A DNA stretch of 64,000 bases from an uncultured Flavobacteriales bacterium. GTDB taxonomy: Bacteria > Bacteroidota > Bacteroidia > Flavobacteriales > BACL11. Of this stretch, positions 57,501-64,000 are shown one piece after another (within the stretch, counting starts at the first letter, position 1; each line of letters opens with the position of its first letter). The DNA is taken from NCBI GenBank assembly GCA_949372805.1, contig CASIBH010000007.1:17602-81601 (forward strand). The letters run 5' to 3'. Under the pieces are notes generated by a model. It made no database searches. It was given only the letters and a program-made list of their open reading frames with translations, and had not been told where the DNA came from. Position numbers and translations under genes: made by a program.

Positions 57501-57689
57501 ACCATATAAACTTAAATCTGAAATAGAATCTAAAGCTGTAAAGTGAATTGCTTTTCCAGTGTTCCCGCCAGAGGGAAGAGTAAAGTCCATTATCCCTTGA
57601 AGGATAAGAGAAGAAGAATTAGTAGATTGAGATACAAGTAAAAAAGGAAATAAAAAAAGGAAGAGTAAAGAAAAAAAGTGTTTTTTCAT
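51531..57689 (-). CDS. 2052-residue modular T9SS surface protein with inserted cupredoxin domain
   Basis: Signal peptide 1-20. Order of modules: lamin-tail-like copy 1 (about 28-200); two Cys repeats; a jelly-roll-like binding domain (about 254-452; [10 protein letters not shown]); two SprB-type repeats (about 457-605; [20 protein letters not shown]); two Cys repeats; lamin-tail-like copy 2 (about 658-830); three Cys repeats; copy 3 (about 912-1195) interrupted by a cupredoxin-like domain at 1019-1130; one Cys repeat; a classical lamin-tail domain (about 1229-1406); two Cys repeats; a second one 240 residues on (about 1468-1646); four Cys repeats; two Fn3-like domains (about 1750-1955); T9SS type A domain (about 1970-2052; [10 protein letters not shown]). 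Probably a cell-surface adhesin or scaffold; no enzyme domain seen. Confidence 0.9.
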   Translation of the reverse strand: MKKHFFSLLFLFLFPFLLVSQSTNSSSLILQGIMDFTLPSGGNTGKAIHFTALDSISDLSLYGVGVANNGGGTDGEEFEFPAISVLPGDEILIARSISDMDAYFDSCYVEFDHVIQASSSISQNGDDAIELFFNDTVVETFGDINVDGTGSSWEYTDSWAYKDSSGSVTFSGSNWIFGGVDCTDGSVTSYSSLCPYPLCPLPSTSGCTDPFALNYDPSATFNDGSCLYSGCLDPLALNYCSSCNVSDSLSCIYPTCNLLDLLEDFESNNLTNNGWITYSSSQASISLSSTSPLSGSVSLQSSGGYSNWSNWNSPYSESDAFSYSTHLSESIICLDFSNSSSTINLNALIDLSGPSSTYPYSWMRMKVNDTVVADINGNTAFTRSYSNSNTLSGNVGVISSPTTIVYDLSSYAGQSNVSISFEASCRSLTDLVQIDDISIFNVYTCSYFNVSSSTTNPTCPQFSDGVASVFATNDSLYSDTYSYLWSDGQTNDTALGLSAGTYSCIVTGNTYGCSDTITLTVSDPPTISVSEIIVDASSSLSNDGSVDLTVSGGTPCTGANLYSFLWSTGDTTEDVSGLSAGNISCVITDCNGCTYAWNGVISVNLVSGCTDPLAYNFNPNANYDDGSCIYSGCTDPLALNFDPQASIEDSSCTYPSVLSLQGVLDLSVPSGGNDGKAIHLVALDSIADLSIYSIGVANNGGGTDGIEYVFPSISLLPGEDLLLARTPAAVEIYFDACWIEFEHVLVASSSISQNGDDAIELFMDSVLVETFGDVNVDGSGEPWEYLDSWAYKDTSGLVTFSGGNWIFGGVNCSDNSTTTFSSSCPYPLCPPPLNTGCTDSTALNYDPLATTDDGSCLYQLGCTDSTALNYDSSAILDDGSCLYPVSGCTDSSATNYNSLATTDDGSCFYFAVNLSLQGIMDFTVPQGGSAGKAIHLVATDSIADLSVYGIGVANNGGGTDSIEYIFPAISVNPGEDILLCRDSIAMSLYFDECYSEFDYILQANNEIAQNGDDAIELYKILSVSPSPMSYTVNSGNYYYSPSNFNINIGDTVTWLNAGGYHNVNFINSSITGLSYGNPESFISSPTSGSFLYSHVFTLPGSYTYDCSVGSHAQNGMVASLSVQNNFTYSSVVVETFGDINLDGTGTPWDYLDSWAYKDNSGSVSFSGNNWIFGGVNCSDNSTTTYNSSCPYPLCPPQTNTGCTDSSATNYDPLATTDDGSCTYTASPIFFSEYAEGSSNNKYFEVYNPTADTVDLSLYAYPNVGNAPNNPGDYEYWNEFASGAVILPNDVYVVAHPSSDPIILAQADETFTYLSNGDDGFGLVFGDQTTYQVIDWLGDWNGDPGNGWDVAGITDATKDHTLVRKCDVNTGDTSWTNSAGTDSLNSQWTVYPQNTWTYLGYHINPCNNTGITGCTDSTALNYDSLATLDDGSCLYPIYGCTDSTALNYNPLATVDDGSCNYTSQPMANLFFSEYAEGSSNNKYFEIYNTTTDTIDLSFYAYPNVSNAPSTIGDYEYWNEFDAGAIILPNDVYVVAHPSSDPIILAQADETHGYLSNGDDGFGLVYGDQISYQILDWLGDWNGDPGSGWDVAGVTNATKDHTLVRKCDVTAGDTSWTNSAGTDSLNSQWTVYSQNTWTYLGSHITPCNFVYGCTDTLASNYDSLATIDDGSCCIDGCMDVNSLNYDSLATCDDGSCIPFIYGCTDSLALNYYPGANTDDGSCVYSGCTDPNASNYDPNATIDDGSCLYMNCSSPVPSGLFVNWTTDTKASVSWDNMNDSACMVFKYFIRYRVDNLDGTYGSWVTKSAGVGNGLCNFGLNTTEKRLQFLTAATTYQFKMKAFYCGGTESGYSSPASFTTGADCPPMTNLGVQTFNGNQAKATFTWDTTGAYVFARIALRVDTVGATWGTAGGFGIYYPTLTVNKFGLTPGQSYRAQGRTFCDSNVTSYRSTWTTPVLWTQPGTLIRMESTSQINNLDVYPNPSRDIFNIRFVSEKIQDLSIRVINIMGELVYEEKANQFIGEYTKQIDLADSSKGIYFIEIVTNDGIVNKKIILN
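52773..53287 (-). repeat. Internal direct repeat, copy B (lamin-tail domain)
   Basis: About 515 bases matching 53493-54007 at a constant offset of exactly 720 bases (240 codons) without gaps. In three 60-base lines compared by eye, 57, 51 and 50 bases agree. Encodes the second classical lamin-tail domain. Confidence 0.85.
53493..54007 (-). repeat. Internal direct repeat, copy A (lamin-tail domain)
   Basis: Partner of 52773-53287. It encodes the first classical lamin-tail domain, with [16 protein letters not shown] and [19 protein letters not shown] shared by both copies. Confidence 0.85.
54300..54635 (-). other. Cupredoxin-like domain inserted in a lamin-tail-like module
   Basis: Residues 1019-1130 of the giant protein. 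The block has a blue-copper layout: [18 protein letters not shown] strand pair, His1061 in GGYHNVNF, then Cys1106-x4-His1111-x4-Met1116. It interrupts the hairpin between [11 protein letters not shown] and [10 protein letters not shown], which are joined by only two to four residues in the other copies of the module. Confidence 0.85.
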
Positions 57690-57882
57690 GATAATTTAAT
57701 ATTTAAATATTTTTTTAGATATAAAATTTAGCAGTTATCAGTTATAGTAACAACTTAAATTTATAATTGTTAAAAATAGAAAAAATATATCAATAAATTA
57801 ATTGTAAAAGTTGTAAATAGTATTTCAAAATGATAATTTTCAAGAAGTTATATTTTATATATTTTTACAATAAATTCAATAA

Positions 57883-58788
57883 ATGAAAAAACTAACTATA
57901 CTAATTATTTTCTCCATTCTCTTTTCTTGTGACAAGAATGAAGAATTAATTATCACTAACAATAGTAACATAATATTATCAGGGACAAATTCATTTATTT
58001 TTGACCAATACTCTAATTTGGGGAACAAAACTGTTGAAGTTTTCTATCATATACCTCCTCAATCCTCTATCAATACTCCAATACTTTTTATAGTACATGG
58101 AGCAGATAGAAATGCATTGCAAGCAAGAGATGTGTTGATTAATGAAGCTAATGAAAAAGATTTTATAATTATTTCTCCAGAGTTTAATGTTGTACATTTT
58201 ACTGGAGGAGATGCTTTTAATCTCGCTAATATTTATGTTGACGGAGATAATCCAACTCCTCAAACACTAAACAACAAAGAAGATTGGACGACCTCAATTA
58301 TTGACCCAATATTTGACTTATTTAGATCAAGTACTGGAAATACAAATCTTAATTATGATTTAATAGGTTTTTCAGCTGGAGGTCAATTTGCACACAGATT
58401 CCTTATCTTTAATCAATCTGAAAAATGCAATAGAATAATTGCTATATCATCAGGATGGTATACAACATTAGATCAAAATATTAGCTTTCCTTATGGGGTT
58501 AAAGACAGCCCTCTAGATAATAATAGTTTACCAAACTTATTATCTAAAGAATTAACAATTCTTATTGGAGAAAATGATAATGACTCTAATGCTTCAGGAT
58601 TAAGAAGAAATAGCATTGTAGATCTTCAAGGAATAAATAGATTTACAAGAGCAAATTATTTTTATAATTTAGCGGAAAATAAATCTCTAGAAATTGGATG
58701 TTCATTTAACTGGAATTTTTCAACTCTACAAAATGTTGGCCATCAACTTAGCCCTCTAGCAATTTATGCCACAGAAATTTTATATTAA
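57883..58788 (+). CDS. Lipoprotein alpha/beta hydrolase (esterase/depolymerase-like)
   Basis: 301 residues. A lipoprotein signal ends at LFSC (Cys16). The alpha/beta-hydrolase core has the oxyanion region FIVHGADRNA (69-78), nucleophile elbow GFSAGGQ (Ser164) and a likely catalytic His in NVGHQLSP near 290. The layout resembles polyhydroxyalkanoate-depolymerase or feruloyl-esterase-type secreted hydrolases; substrate unknown. The stop overlaps the ATG of the transporter by one base (TAATG), which hints that the product of hydrolysis is the carrier's substrate. The 193 bases upstream, between divergent genes, hold no gene I can recognise. Confidence 0.82.
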   Translation: MKKLTILIIFSILFSCDKNEELIITNNSNIILSGTNSFIFDQYSNLGNKTVEVFYHIPPQSSINTPILFIVHGADRNALQARDVLINEANEKDFIIISPEFNVVHFTGGDAFNLANIYVDGDNPTPQTLNNKEDWTTSIIDPIFDLFRSSTGNTNLNYDLIGFSAGGQFAHRFLIFNQSEKCNRIIAISSGWYTTLDQNISFPYGVKDSPLDNNSLPNLLSKELTILIGENDNDSNASGLRRNSIVDLQGINRFTRANYFYNLAENKSLEIGCSFNWNFSTLQNVGHQLSPLAIYATEILY

Positions 58789-60224
58789 TGTTTAATAAAA
58801 AATATATAGGTTTAGTATTAGGCCCTTTAGTATTTATACTGCTAATCATTTATGCTGACCCAATTGGACTCTCTAAAGAGGGCAAAGCTATTTTGGCTTC
58901 AACAATTTGGATTGCTATTTGGTGGATAACAGAGGCTGCTCCTATTTCAGTTACAGCATTACTTCCTATAATATTATTTCCTTTAACAGATGGTTTAGAC
59001 TTAAAAACAACGACAGCTGCGTTTGGCCATAAGTTTATATTTTTATTTATAGGTGGATTCGTATTAGCGATTGCAATTGAAAAATGGAATCTTCACAAAA
59101 GAATTGCTTTAAATATTATCAGATTAGTTGGAACAAATAAATCCAATATAATTTTAGGCTTTATGATTGCAACTGCATTTCTGTCTATGTGGATCTCTAA
59201 TACCGCAACCTCGGTAATGATGCTACCAGTAGCATTGGCTATTATAGCACAATTAAAAGATAACCCAAAAACACTAAAAAATGAGAATATCACTTTTGGA
59301 AAAGCGCTCATGTTAGCTATTGCATATAGCGCATCAATTGGTGGGATGGCTACATTAATTGGCACACCTCCAAACTTAGTTTTTGCAGGAGTTATTAAAA
59401 CAAATTATAATATTGAAATTACATTTTTAGAGTGGATGTCCTTTGGACTTCCTGTTAGCATTATACTTTTAACAATATGTTGGGCTTACTTAACTAAGTA
59501 TGCCTTTAAATTTAAAAGCAAAGAATTTTCTTCAGGAAAAGATGAAATCAATAAGCAGATTAAATCACTAGGCAAAATATCTTATGAGGAAAAAACTGTT
59601 TTAATAGTATTTATTATTACTGCATTATTATGGATTATTCAATCTTTTGTGCTTAAAAAATTCATACCGAATATTGATGATACAATAATTGCAATAATTA
59701 GTGCTGTAACATTATTTATTTTACCTACAAAAAATATAAAAAGCACTATTTTGAAATGGGAAGACACTGCTAAACTTCCTTGGGGAATATTGTTACTTTT
59801 TGGTGGCGGAATGGCCCTTGCAAAAGGCTTTGATTCAAGTGGGCTAGCAGTATGGATAGGAAATCAATTAACCTCCCTGGAGGCGTTCCCTTTTATTTTA
59901 CTTCTTCTAATTCTTATTGCCTCGGTTAACTTCCTTACAGAGATAACCTCTAATTTGGCCACAACAGCAATGATACTTCCTGTTTTAGTTTCACTCTCAT
60001 CAGTAATAAATATTCACCCATATTTTTTACTTATCGGAGCAACTGTAGCTGCCTCTTGCGCATTTATGCTGCCAGTAGCAACACCTCCTAATGCAGTAGT
60101 ATTTGGATCTAAACTTTTAACCATTAATGATATGATAAAAAAAGGTTTTTGGATGAATCTAATTTCAATTTTTGTACTCACGATTTTAGTTTACCTCTTA
60201 GTTCCTATTCTTTGGAACATCTAA
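58788..60224 (+). CDS. DASS/SLC13-family Na+-coupled anion carrier
   Basis: 478 residues, about 11-12 helices in two inverted repeats. The paired Ser-Asn-Thr motifs are visible: ISNTATSVMMLPVALAI in the first half and LTEITSNLATTAMILPV in the second. SVTALLPIILFPL and MATLIGTPPNLVFAG are also typical. The family takes up di- or tricarboxylates or sulfate with sodium. It is translationally coupled to the lipoprotein hydrolase. Confidence 0.92.
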   Translation: MFNKKYIGLVLGPLVFILLIIYADPIGLSKEGKAILASTIWIAIWWITEAAPISVTALLPIILFPLTDGLDLKTTTAAFGHKFIFLFIGGFVLAIAIEKWNLHKRIALNIIRLVGTNKSNIILGFMIATAFLSMWISNTATSVMMLPVALAIIAQLKDNPKTLKNENITFGKALMLAIAYSASIGGMATLIGTPPNLVFAGVIKTNYNIEITFLEWMSFGLPVSIILLTICWAYLTKYAFKFKSKEFSSGKDEINKQIKSLGKISYEEKTVLIVFIITALLWIIQSFVLKKFIPNIDDTIIAIISAVTLFILPTKNIKSTILKWEDTAKLPWGILLLFGGGMALAKGFDSSGLAVWIGNQLTSLEAFPFILLLLILIASVNFLTEITSNLATTAMILPVLVSLSSVINIHPYFLLIGATVAASCAFMLPVATPPNAVVFGSKLLTINDMIKKGFWMNLISIFVLTILVYLLVPILWNI

Positions 60225-60300
60225 ATTTTTATTAAATTCTTTATTGATTTATTACAAATATTAATATTAAAAATTCTGATATTTGTAAAAAATATTTTTT

Positions 60301-61773
60301 TTGAAAAAAGCAATAGTAATAGGAAGCGGTTTTGCAGGCTTAAGTTCTGCAGCGTACCTTGCAAAAGCAGGTGTAGATGTCACTGTTATTGAAAAAAATG
60401 AAGATCTAGGAGGTAGGGCGAGAAAATTTAAAGCTTCTGGATATACTTTTGACATGGGTCCAAGCTGGTATTGGATGCCAGAAATTTTTGATAATTTCTT
60501 TGGAGACTTTGATTTTACAACAAAAGATTTCTATGATTTAATAAAGTTAGACCCTGGCTTTAAAATTGTATTCCAAGAAAGTACCATGGAAATCCCCGCT
60601 AATTGGGAAGAGATATGTTTATTATTTGATAAATATGAAAAAAACGGAGCTAAACGACTTAATAGCTTCATGGATGATGCTGAAAAAAAATATAGTATCG
60701 GATTAAGGTTTTTATATAATTCTCCTGGCCTATCTTTATCTGAACTTTTAAGAAAAGATGTTTTGTTTAATGCTAATAAGCTTCAATTACTTACTACATA
60801 TAGAAAACATATTCGAAGATTTTTTTCTAATGAAAAACTAATTAGCCTACTTGAGTTTCCTGTTCTTTTTTTAGGAACCTCTGCCAAAAGTGCCCCTGCT
60901 CTTTACAGCTTAATGGCTTACTCAGGGATTAAGCAAGGAACCTTTTACCCAATGGGTGGGTTTGCAAGAGTAATTGAAAGTATGGTGGAAATATGCAAAA
61001 AAAATGGTGTAAAGTTCCTCACTAAGGAGCAAGTAAAAAAAATAAATATTTCCAAAAATTTTGCAACTTCTGTAACAACGATTAATCAAGAATTAGAAGC
61101 TGACTTTATTATTGGGGCGGCAGACTATGCTCATGTCGAATCTAAATTACTTGAACAAAAATTCAGAAATTATAGCTCAAGTTATTGGGAAAGCAGAGAA
61201 TTCTCTCCTTCTGCGTTACTATTTTATATTGGAGTTGATAAAAAACTTAAAAAACTTGAGCATCATACTTTATTTTTTGATGAAGACATTGAACAACATA
61301 CAACAGAAATTTATGAAACAAAAGTCTGGCCCAAAAGACCATTATTTTATACTTGTTGTCCAGCAAAAACTGAAGAAAAATTAGCACCAAAAGGAAAAGA
61401 AAATTTATTTATCCTTATTCCTATTGCTGCTGGAATGAAAGATACTGAAGAATTAAGAGAAAAGTATTTCCAAATAACACTTAAAAGACTTGAGAATTAT
61501 TGCCAGCAAAAAATAGTTAATAATATTGAGTATAAAAAAAGCTATTGTATAAAAAACTTTGAGGAAGACTACTTTGCATTTAAGGGTAATGCCTATGGAT
61601 TAGCAAATACATTACTGCAAACAGCAAATTTAAAACCAAGAATTCAAAATAAGAAAGTTAAAAACTTATTTTACACTGGACAACTAACTGTTCCTGGACC
61701 TGGCGTTCCACCTTCTATAATTTCAGGACAATTAGTTGCAGAAGAAATAATTAAATCATTAGCTAAAAAATAA
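60301..61773 (+). CDS. crtI: Phytoene desaturase (CrtI)
   Basis: 490 residues. The N-terminal FAD motif is GSGFAG (8-13) with the acidic end VIEKNEDLGGRARKF, followed by FDMGPSWYWMPEIF. The C-terminal TGQLTVPGPGVPPSIISGQ is the CrtI signature. It converts phytoene to lycopene. It begins with TTG at 60301: a TAA lies 15 bases upstream in frame and no ATG intervenes. An imperfect -7 box (GATATTTG, 60278-60285) ends 15 bases before it. First gene of crtI-crtB-unknown-crtZ. Confidence 0.94.
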   Translation: MKKAIVIGSGFAGLSSAAYLAKAGVDVTVIEKNEDLGGRARKFKASGYTFDMGPSWYWMPEIFDNFFGDFDFTTKDFYDLIKLDPGFKIVFQESTMEIPANWEEICLLFDKYEKNGAKRLNSFMDDAEKKYSIGLRFLYNSPGLSLSELLRKDVLFNANKLQLLTTYRKHIRRFFSNEKLISLLEFPVLFLGTSAKSAPALYSLMAYSGIKQGTFYPMGGFARVIESMVEICKKNGVKFLTKEQVKKINISKNFATSVTTINQELEADFIIGAADYAHVESKLLEQKFRNYSSSYWESREFSPSALLFYIGVDKKLKKLEHHTLFFDEDIEQHTTEIYETKVWPKRPLFYTCCPAKTEEKLAPKGKENLFILIPIAAGMKDTEELREKYFQITLKRLENYCQQKIVNNIEYKKSYCIKNFEEDYFAFKGNAYGLANTLLQTANLKPRIQNKKVKNLFYTGQLTVPGPGVPPSIISGQLVAEEIIKSLAKK

Positions 61774-61775
61774 AG

Positions 61776-62612
61776 ATGAAAGAAGTTTACGACATAGTTT
61801 CTTTAGAATGCAGTAAGCTAACTACTAAAAAATATAGCACTAGTTTTTCTCTTGGAATATCTATGCTTGACAAGGATATTCATAACGATATTTATGCAAT
61901 TTATGGCTTTGTAAGACTTGCTGATGAAATAGTTGACAGCTTCCATGATTTTAATAAAAAAGAATTATTGAAAAAATTCAGACTTGACACTATTGAAGCT
62001 ATTGATAACAAGATAAGTCTAAACCCAATACTTAATAGCTTCCAAAATGTTGTAAATACATATAATCTAGAGTGGGAAAACATTGAACTTTTTCTAGATA
62101 GCATGAAACATGATTTAGAGAATAAAAAACATGACACTGAAAGCTATAAAAAATATATTAAAGGTTCCGCTGAGGCAGTGGGACTAATGTGTTTAAAAGT
62201 GTTTTGTGATGGGGATCAAAAACCTTATGATAACCTTAAGGATTATGCATGTACACTTGGATCAGCATTTCAGAAAATAAATTTCTTAAGAGATTTAAAT
62301 GCAGATTATAGTGTCTTAAAAAGAGTCTATTTTCCAGATTTAAATATTGAAAAATTTAATGATAAAGAAAAAGAAAAAATTGAGGATGATATCCACAATG
62401 AGTTTATGATTGCTCTGGAAGGCATCAAAAAACTACCTAAAAATGCTAAGCAAGGAGTATACTTAGCCTATTCATACTACTATTCTTTGTTTAGAAAAAT
62501 TAAAGCAATTCCAGCTAGTCAAATTTTATCAAAAAGAATCCGAGTTAATAATTTTCAAAAATTTATTATTCTTATAAAGGCACACATAAAAATAAAACTT
62601 TCAATAATATGA
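61776..62612 (+). CDS. crtB: Phytoene synthase (CrtB)
   Basis: 278 residues. Two Asp-rich motifs hold magnesium: DEIVD (50-54) and the later NFLRDLNADY. YSTSFSLGI and GSAFQKINFLRD are typical of phytoene/squalene synthases. It condenses two geranylgeranyl diphosphates to phytoene, the substrate of CrtI encoded 2 bases upstream. It overlaps the next gene by 4 bases. Confidence 0.94.
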   Translation: MKEVYDIVSLECSKLTTKKYSTSFSLGISMLDKDIHNDIYAIYGFVRLADEIVDSFHDFNKKELLKKFRLDTIEAIDNKISLNPILNSFQNVVNTYNLEWENIELFLDSMKHDLENKKHDTESYKKYIKGSAEAVGLMCLKVFCDGDQKPYDNLKDYACTLGSAFQKINFLRDLNADYSVLKRVYFPDLNIEKFNDKEKEKIEDDIHNEFMIALEGIKKLPKNAKQGVYLAYSYYYSLFRKIKAIPASQILSKRIRVNNFQKFIILIKAHIKIKLSII

Positions 62613-63067
62613 GAGGTATAGTAATAATATTTTTTTTGACATTTAATTTAATGCAAATTAATGCTCAAGATATAAATTCACTTAGACAAACATACTTGGA
62701 TTCATTTAAAAAAGAGCAAGTATGTGACTCAGTAAAAACAATTCTTGAAAATAAAAATGAGCTTAGTAATATTGAAAATGCATATCTGGGAGTTTTTCAT
62801 ATGATGAAATGTCGTTTCACATTAAATCCAATTTCAAAAATCTCTTTATTTTACATAGGTAGAGATTTATTAGAAGCATCCATTAAAAATGATCCTAAAA
62901 ATTTAGAAATTAGATTTTTAAGATATAGCATTCAAAAAAATATTCCTAAAATTCTTTCATATAGTAAAAATATAAATGAAGATGAAAAATTTATCTATGA
63001 TCGTATGTCTCTAAATAAAGACAAAGAATTAAATAATTATATCACTTCAACAATTAAAACATTCTAA
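62609..63067 (+). CDS. Small exported protein of the carotenoid cluster, unknown function
   Basis: 152 residues with a signal peptide (about 1-19, cut after INAQ), then a mainly helical domain with two Cys (near 38 and 68). ENAYLGVFHMMKC and KNDPKNLEIRFLRYSIQKN recall conserved Bacteroidota proteins found between crtB and crtZ. It may be TPR-like. Function unknown. Overlap with crtB and the 12-base gap to crtZ put it in the operon. Confidence 0.7.
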   Translation: MRGIVIIFFLTFNLMQINAQDINSLRQTYLDSFKKEQVCDSVKTILENKNELSNIENAYLGVFHMMKCRFTLNPISKISLFYIGRDLLEASIKNDPKNLEIRFLRYSIQKNIPKILSYSKNINEDEKFIYDRMSLNKDKELNNYITSTIKTF

Positions 63068-63079
63068 AAAACTGATCAA

Positions 63080-63520
63080 ATGAATATTATATCCATTATT
63101 ATTATAATTCTTACATTTATTTTTATGGAAATATTTGCTTGGTTTACTCATAAATACATCATGCATGGATTCCTTTGGAACCTGCATTTAGACCATCATC
63201 AAGTTGATCACAACAAAGTTCTGCAAAAAAATGATTATTTCTTTCTAATATTTGCTATTCCAGGAATTGTCTGCATTATAGCTGGCTCAACCTTTTCAAA
63301 TAGTTTGTTATATATAGGTATTGGAATAAGCCTTTATGGGTTTGCATACTTTATTGTTCATGAAATTATTATTCATCAAAGAATTAAAATATTTAGAAAG
63401 CTTAATAATAGATATATTAAGGCAATTAAGTTAGCTCATCATATACATCATAAAAATAAGGACAAAAAAGATGGAGAATCATTTGGCATGTTATTTGTAG
63501 CTAAAAAATTTTTCAAATAA
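63080..63520 (+). CDS. crtZ: Beta-carotene hydroxylase (CrtZ)
   Basis: 146 residues. The non-haem di-iron His boxes are all present: HKYIMHG, HLDHH, HEIIIHQR and HHIHH. Three or four helices anchor it in the membrane. It hydroxylates beta-carotene to zeaxanthin. A lycopene cyclase is required between CrtI and CrtZ but is not in the window. Last plus-strand gene. Confidence 0.92.
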   Translation: MNIISIIIIILTFIFMEIFAWFTHKYIMHGFLWNLHLDHHQVDHNKVLQKNDYFFLIFAIPGIVCIIAGSTFSNSLLYIGIGISLYGFAYFIVHEIIIHQRIKIFRKLNNRYIKAIKLAHHIHHKNKDKKDGESFGMLFVAKKFFK

Positions 63521-63537
63521 GCTTATGGAATATTTCT

Positions 63538-63696
63538 TTACATCACAGCTAAAAAATTTCTTTTATCTACACAACACCAATCTTCCACAATTTTACCATA
63601 GTAGAGAAGAAAAAAATATGAAAAAAACTTAGGAAATAAATTAATCGGCATCTCTTTCTTTTCAAGTATCTCAAAATCTAGATCCAATTTACTCAC
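63538..63696 (-). CDS. Possible small protein (52 codons), low confidence
   Basis: An open frame from GTG 63696 to a TAA at 63538-63540, with an in-frame TAA four codons upstream of the region. It would encode a short protein with MPINLFPKFFSYFF and EDWCCVDK, i.e. a hydrophobic centre and two adjacent Cys. No ATG near the start and no clear -7 box. Could also be a decayed gene end. Confidence 0.3.
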   Translation of the reverse strand: MSKLDLDFEILEKKEMPINLFPKFFSYFFLLYYGKIVEDWCCVDKRNFLAVM

Positions 63697-63776
63697 CCCA
63701 TCTTAAAAAAATAGATTAAAATCAATACTGGATTTACATCCTTTTTCTTTAAGAAATATAATTTTAAATATTTTAA

Positions 63777-63917
63777 CTAATGTGTTTTTATATATCCTTG
63801 CTCATACTTAATAGAGTCTTGTTTAAACACTTTTTCTTTCGCATCAAAGCTGCTAACTTTTGAATTGCTACAGCTAGTAAAAATAAAAAGAACAATAAGT
63901 AATAAAAAAATCTTCAT
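63777..63917 (-). CDS. Small lipoprotein, 46 residues
   Basis: Reads from ATG 63917 to TAG at 63777-63779. The N-terminus MKIFLLLIVLFIFTSC is a textbook lipoprotein signal with lipobox FTSC (Cys16), followed by 30 mostly charged residues ending in GYIKTH. Its ATG overlaps the TAA of the upstream partial gene by one base, which supports real translation. Function unknown. The 80 bases to the next small frame hold nothing recognisable. Confidence 0.65.
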   Translation of the reverse strand: MKIFLLLIVLFIFTSCSNSKVSSFDAKEKVFKQDSIKYEQGYIKTH

Positions 63918-64000
63918 TATTTGGTGTGGGTAAATTTGATTAAAGTCTCTGCTGAAACAATCTTTAAAGTCTTTTCGTTTGTAGCTTCTAAAACAACACT
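63917..64000 (-). CDS. C-terminal end of a gene running off the right edge
   Basis: 27 codons plus TAA at 63917-63919, entering from beyond base 64000. The visible end reads EATNEKTLKIVSAETLIKF and then THTK. Too short to identify. It overlaps the small lipoprotein start by one base. Confidence 0.55.
   Translation of the reverse strand, partial: SVVLEATNEKTLKIVSAETLIKFTHTK

Noticed and set aside
63521..63776. Lycopene cyclase or other crt gene after crtZ
   Set aside because: All frames on the plus strand are short; only a weak 52-codon frame on the minus strand is open.

Overview
The window looks like a chromosome segment of a marine-type member of the Bacteroidota (Flavobacteriia). Evidence: low G+C (about 30% in lines I counted), a GldJ-type gliding/type IX secretion lipoprotein, several proteins with type IX (T9SS) C-terminal sorting domains, CarboxypepD_reg-plus-plug TonB receptors, no Shine-Dalgarno sites, and upstream boxes fitting the Bacteroidota -7 element TAnnTTTG. 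I see no insertion sequence, prophage, CRISPR array or rRNA. No gene-free stretch exceeds 300 bases except 14861-15195, which holds a tRNA-Val and its terminator.

Layout. 1-2215: the end of gldJ, a terminator, then murF. 2217-6933 (minus): acyl-CoA dehydrogenase followed by a Wza-like and a Wzz-like polysaccharide export pair. 6998-14860 (plus): anmK, an amino-acid dehydrogenase, an MscS channel, NhaD, then exbB-exbD-tonB-folC. 14918-21961: tRNA-Val, a TonB-dependent receptor, a convergent ABC-2 exporter (two permeases and an ATPase) behind a Fur/Zur-family repressor, and a divergent MerC-like membrane protein. A palindrome lies between repressor and MerC gene. 22108-27945: a large Asp-box (BNR) repeat protein, a nitroreductase, an SRPBCC-like protein and an M23 peptidase with a probable frameshift in its signal peptide. 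27951-32674 (minus): a sulfur operon (flavodoxin, TauE, persulfide-dioxygenase-like MBL/rhodanese, rhodanese, methyltransferase, YeeE/YedE pair).

32781-41756: three small genes, then a light- and oxidation-damage neighbourhood: photolyase, MMPL transporter, atypical SDR, DUF2452 protein, a CarH/LitR-like MerR regulator lacking its B12-binding Rossmann domain, SRPBCC protein, a QueD-like protein with an altered metal site, MsrA and an Nei/Fpg-type glycosylase. 41753-49980 (minus): a tightly packed peptide-use operon (DcuC-like carrier, isoaspartyl dipeptidase, a broken porin, M14 carboxypeptidase, an intact porin, SGNH hydrolase with PKD domain, DoxX protein).

49990-57689 (minus): three cell-surface genes sharing lamin-tail-like modules. 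The largest encodes 2052 residues with SprB-type repeats, fourteen short Cys-containing repeats, Fn3 domains and a T9SS signal. In one of its lamin-tail-like modules a cupredoxin-like domain with a complete type-1 copper ligand set has been inserted into a hairpin loop. This is the most unusual object in the window. 57883-63520 (plus): a lipoprotein alpha/beta hydrolase, a DASS/SLC13 carrier, then the carotenoid genes crtI-crtB-(unknown)-crtZ. The right edge holds an unlisted 46-residue lipoprotein and the end of another gene on the minus strand.
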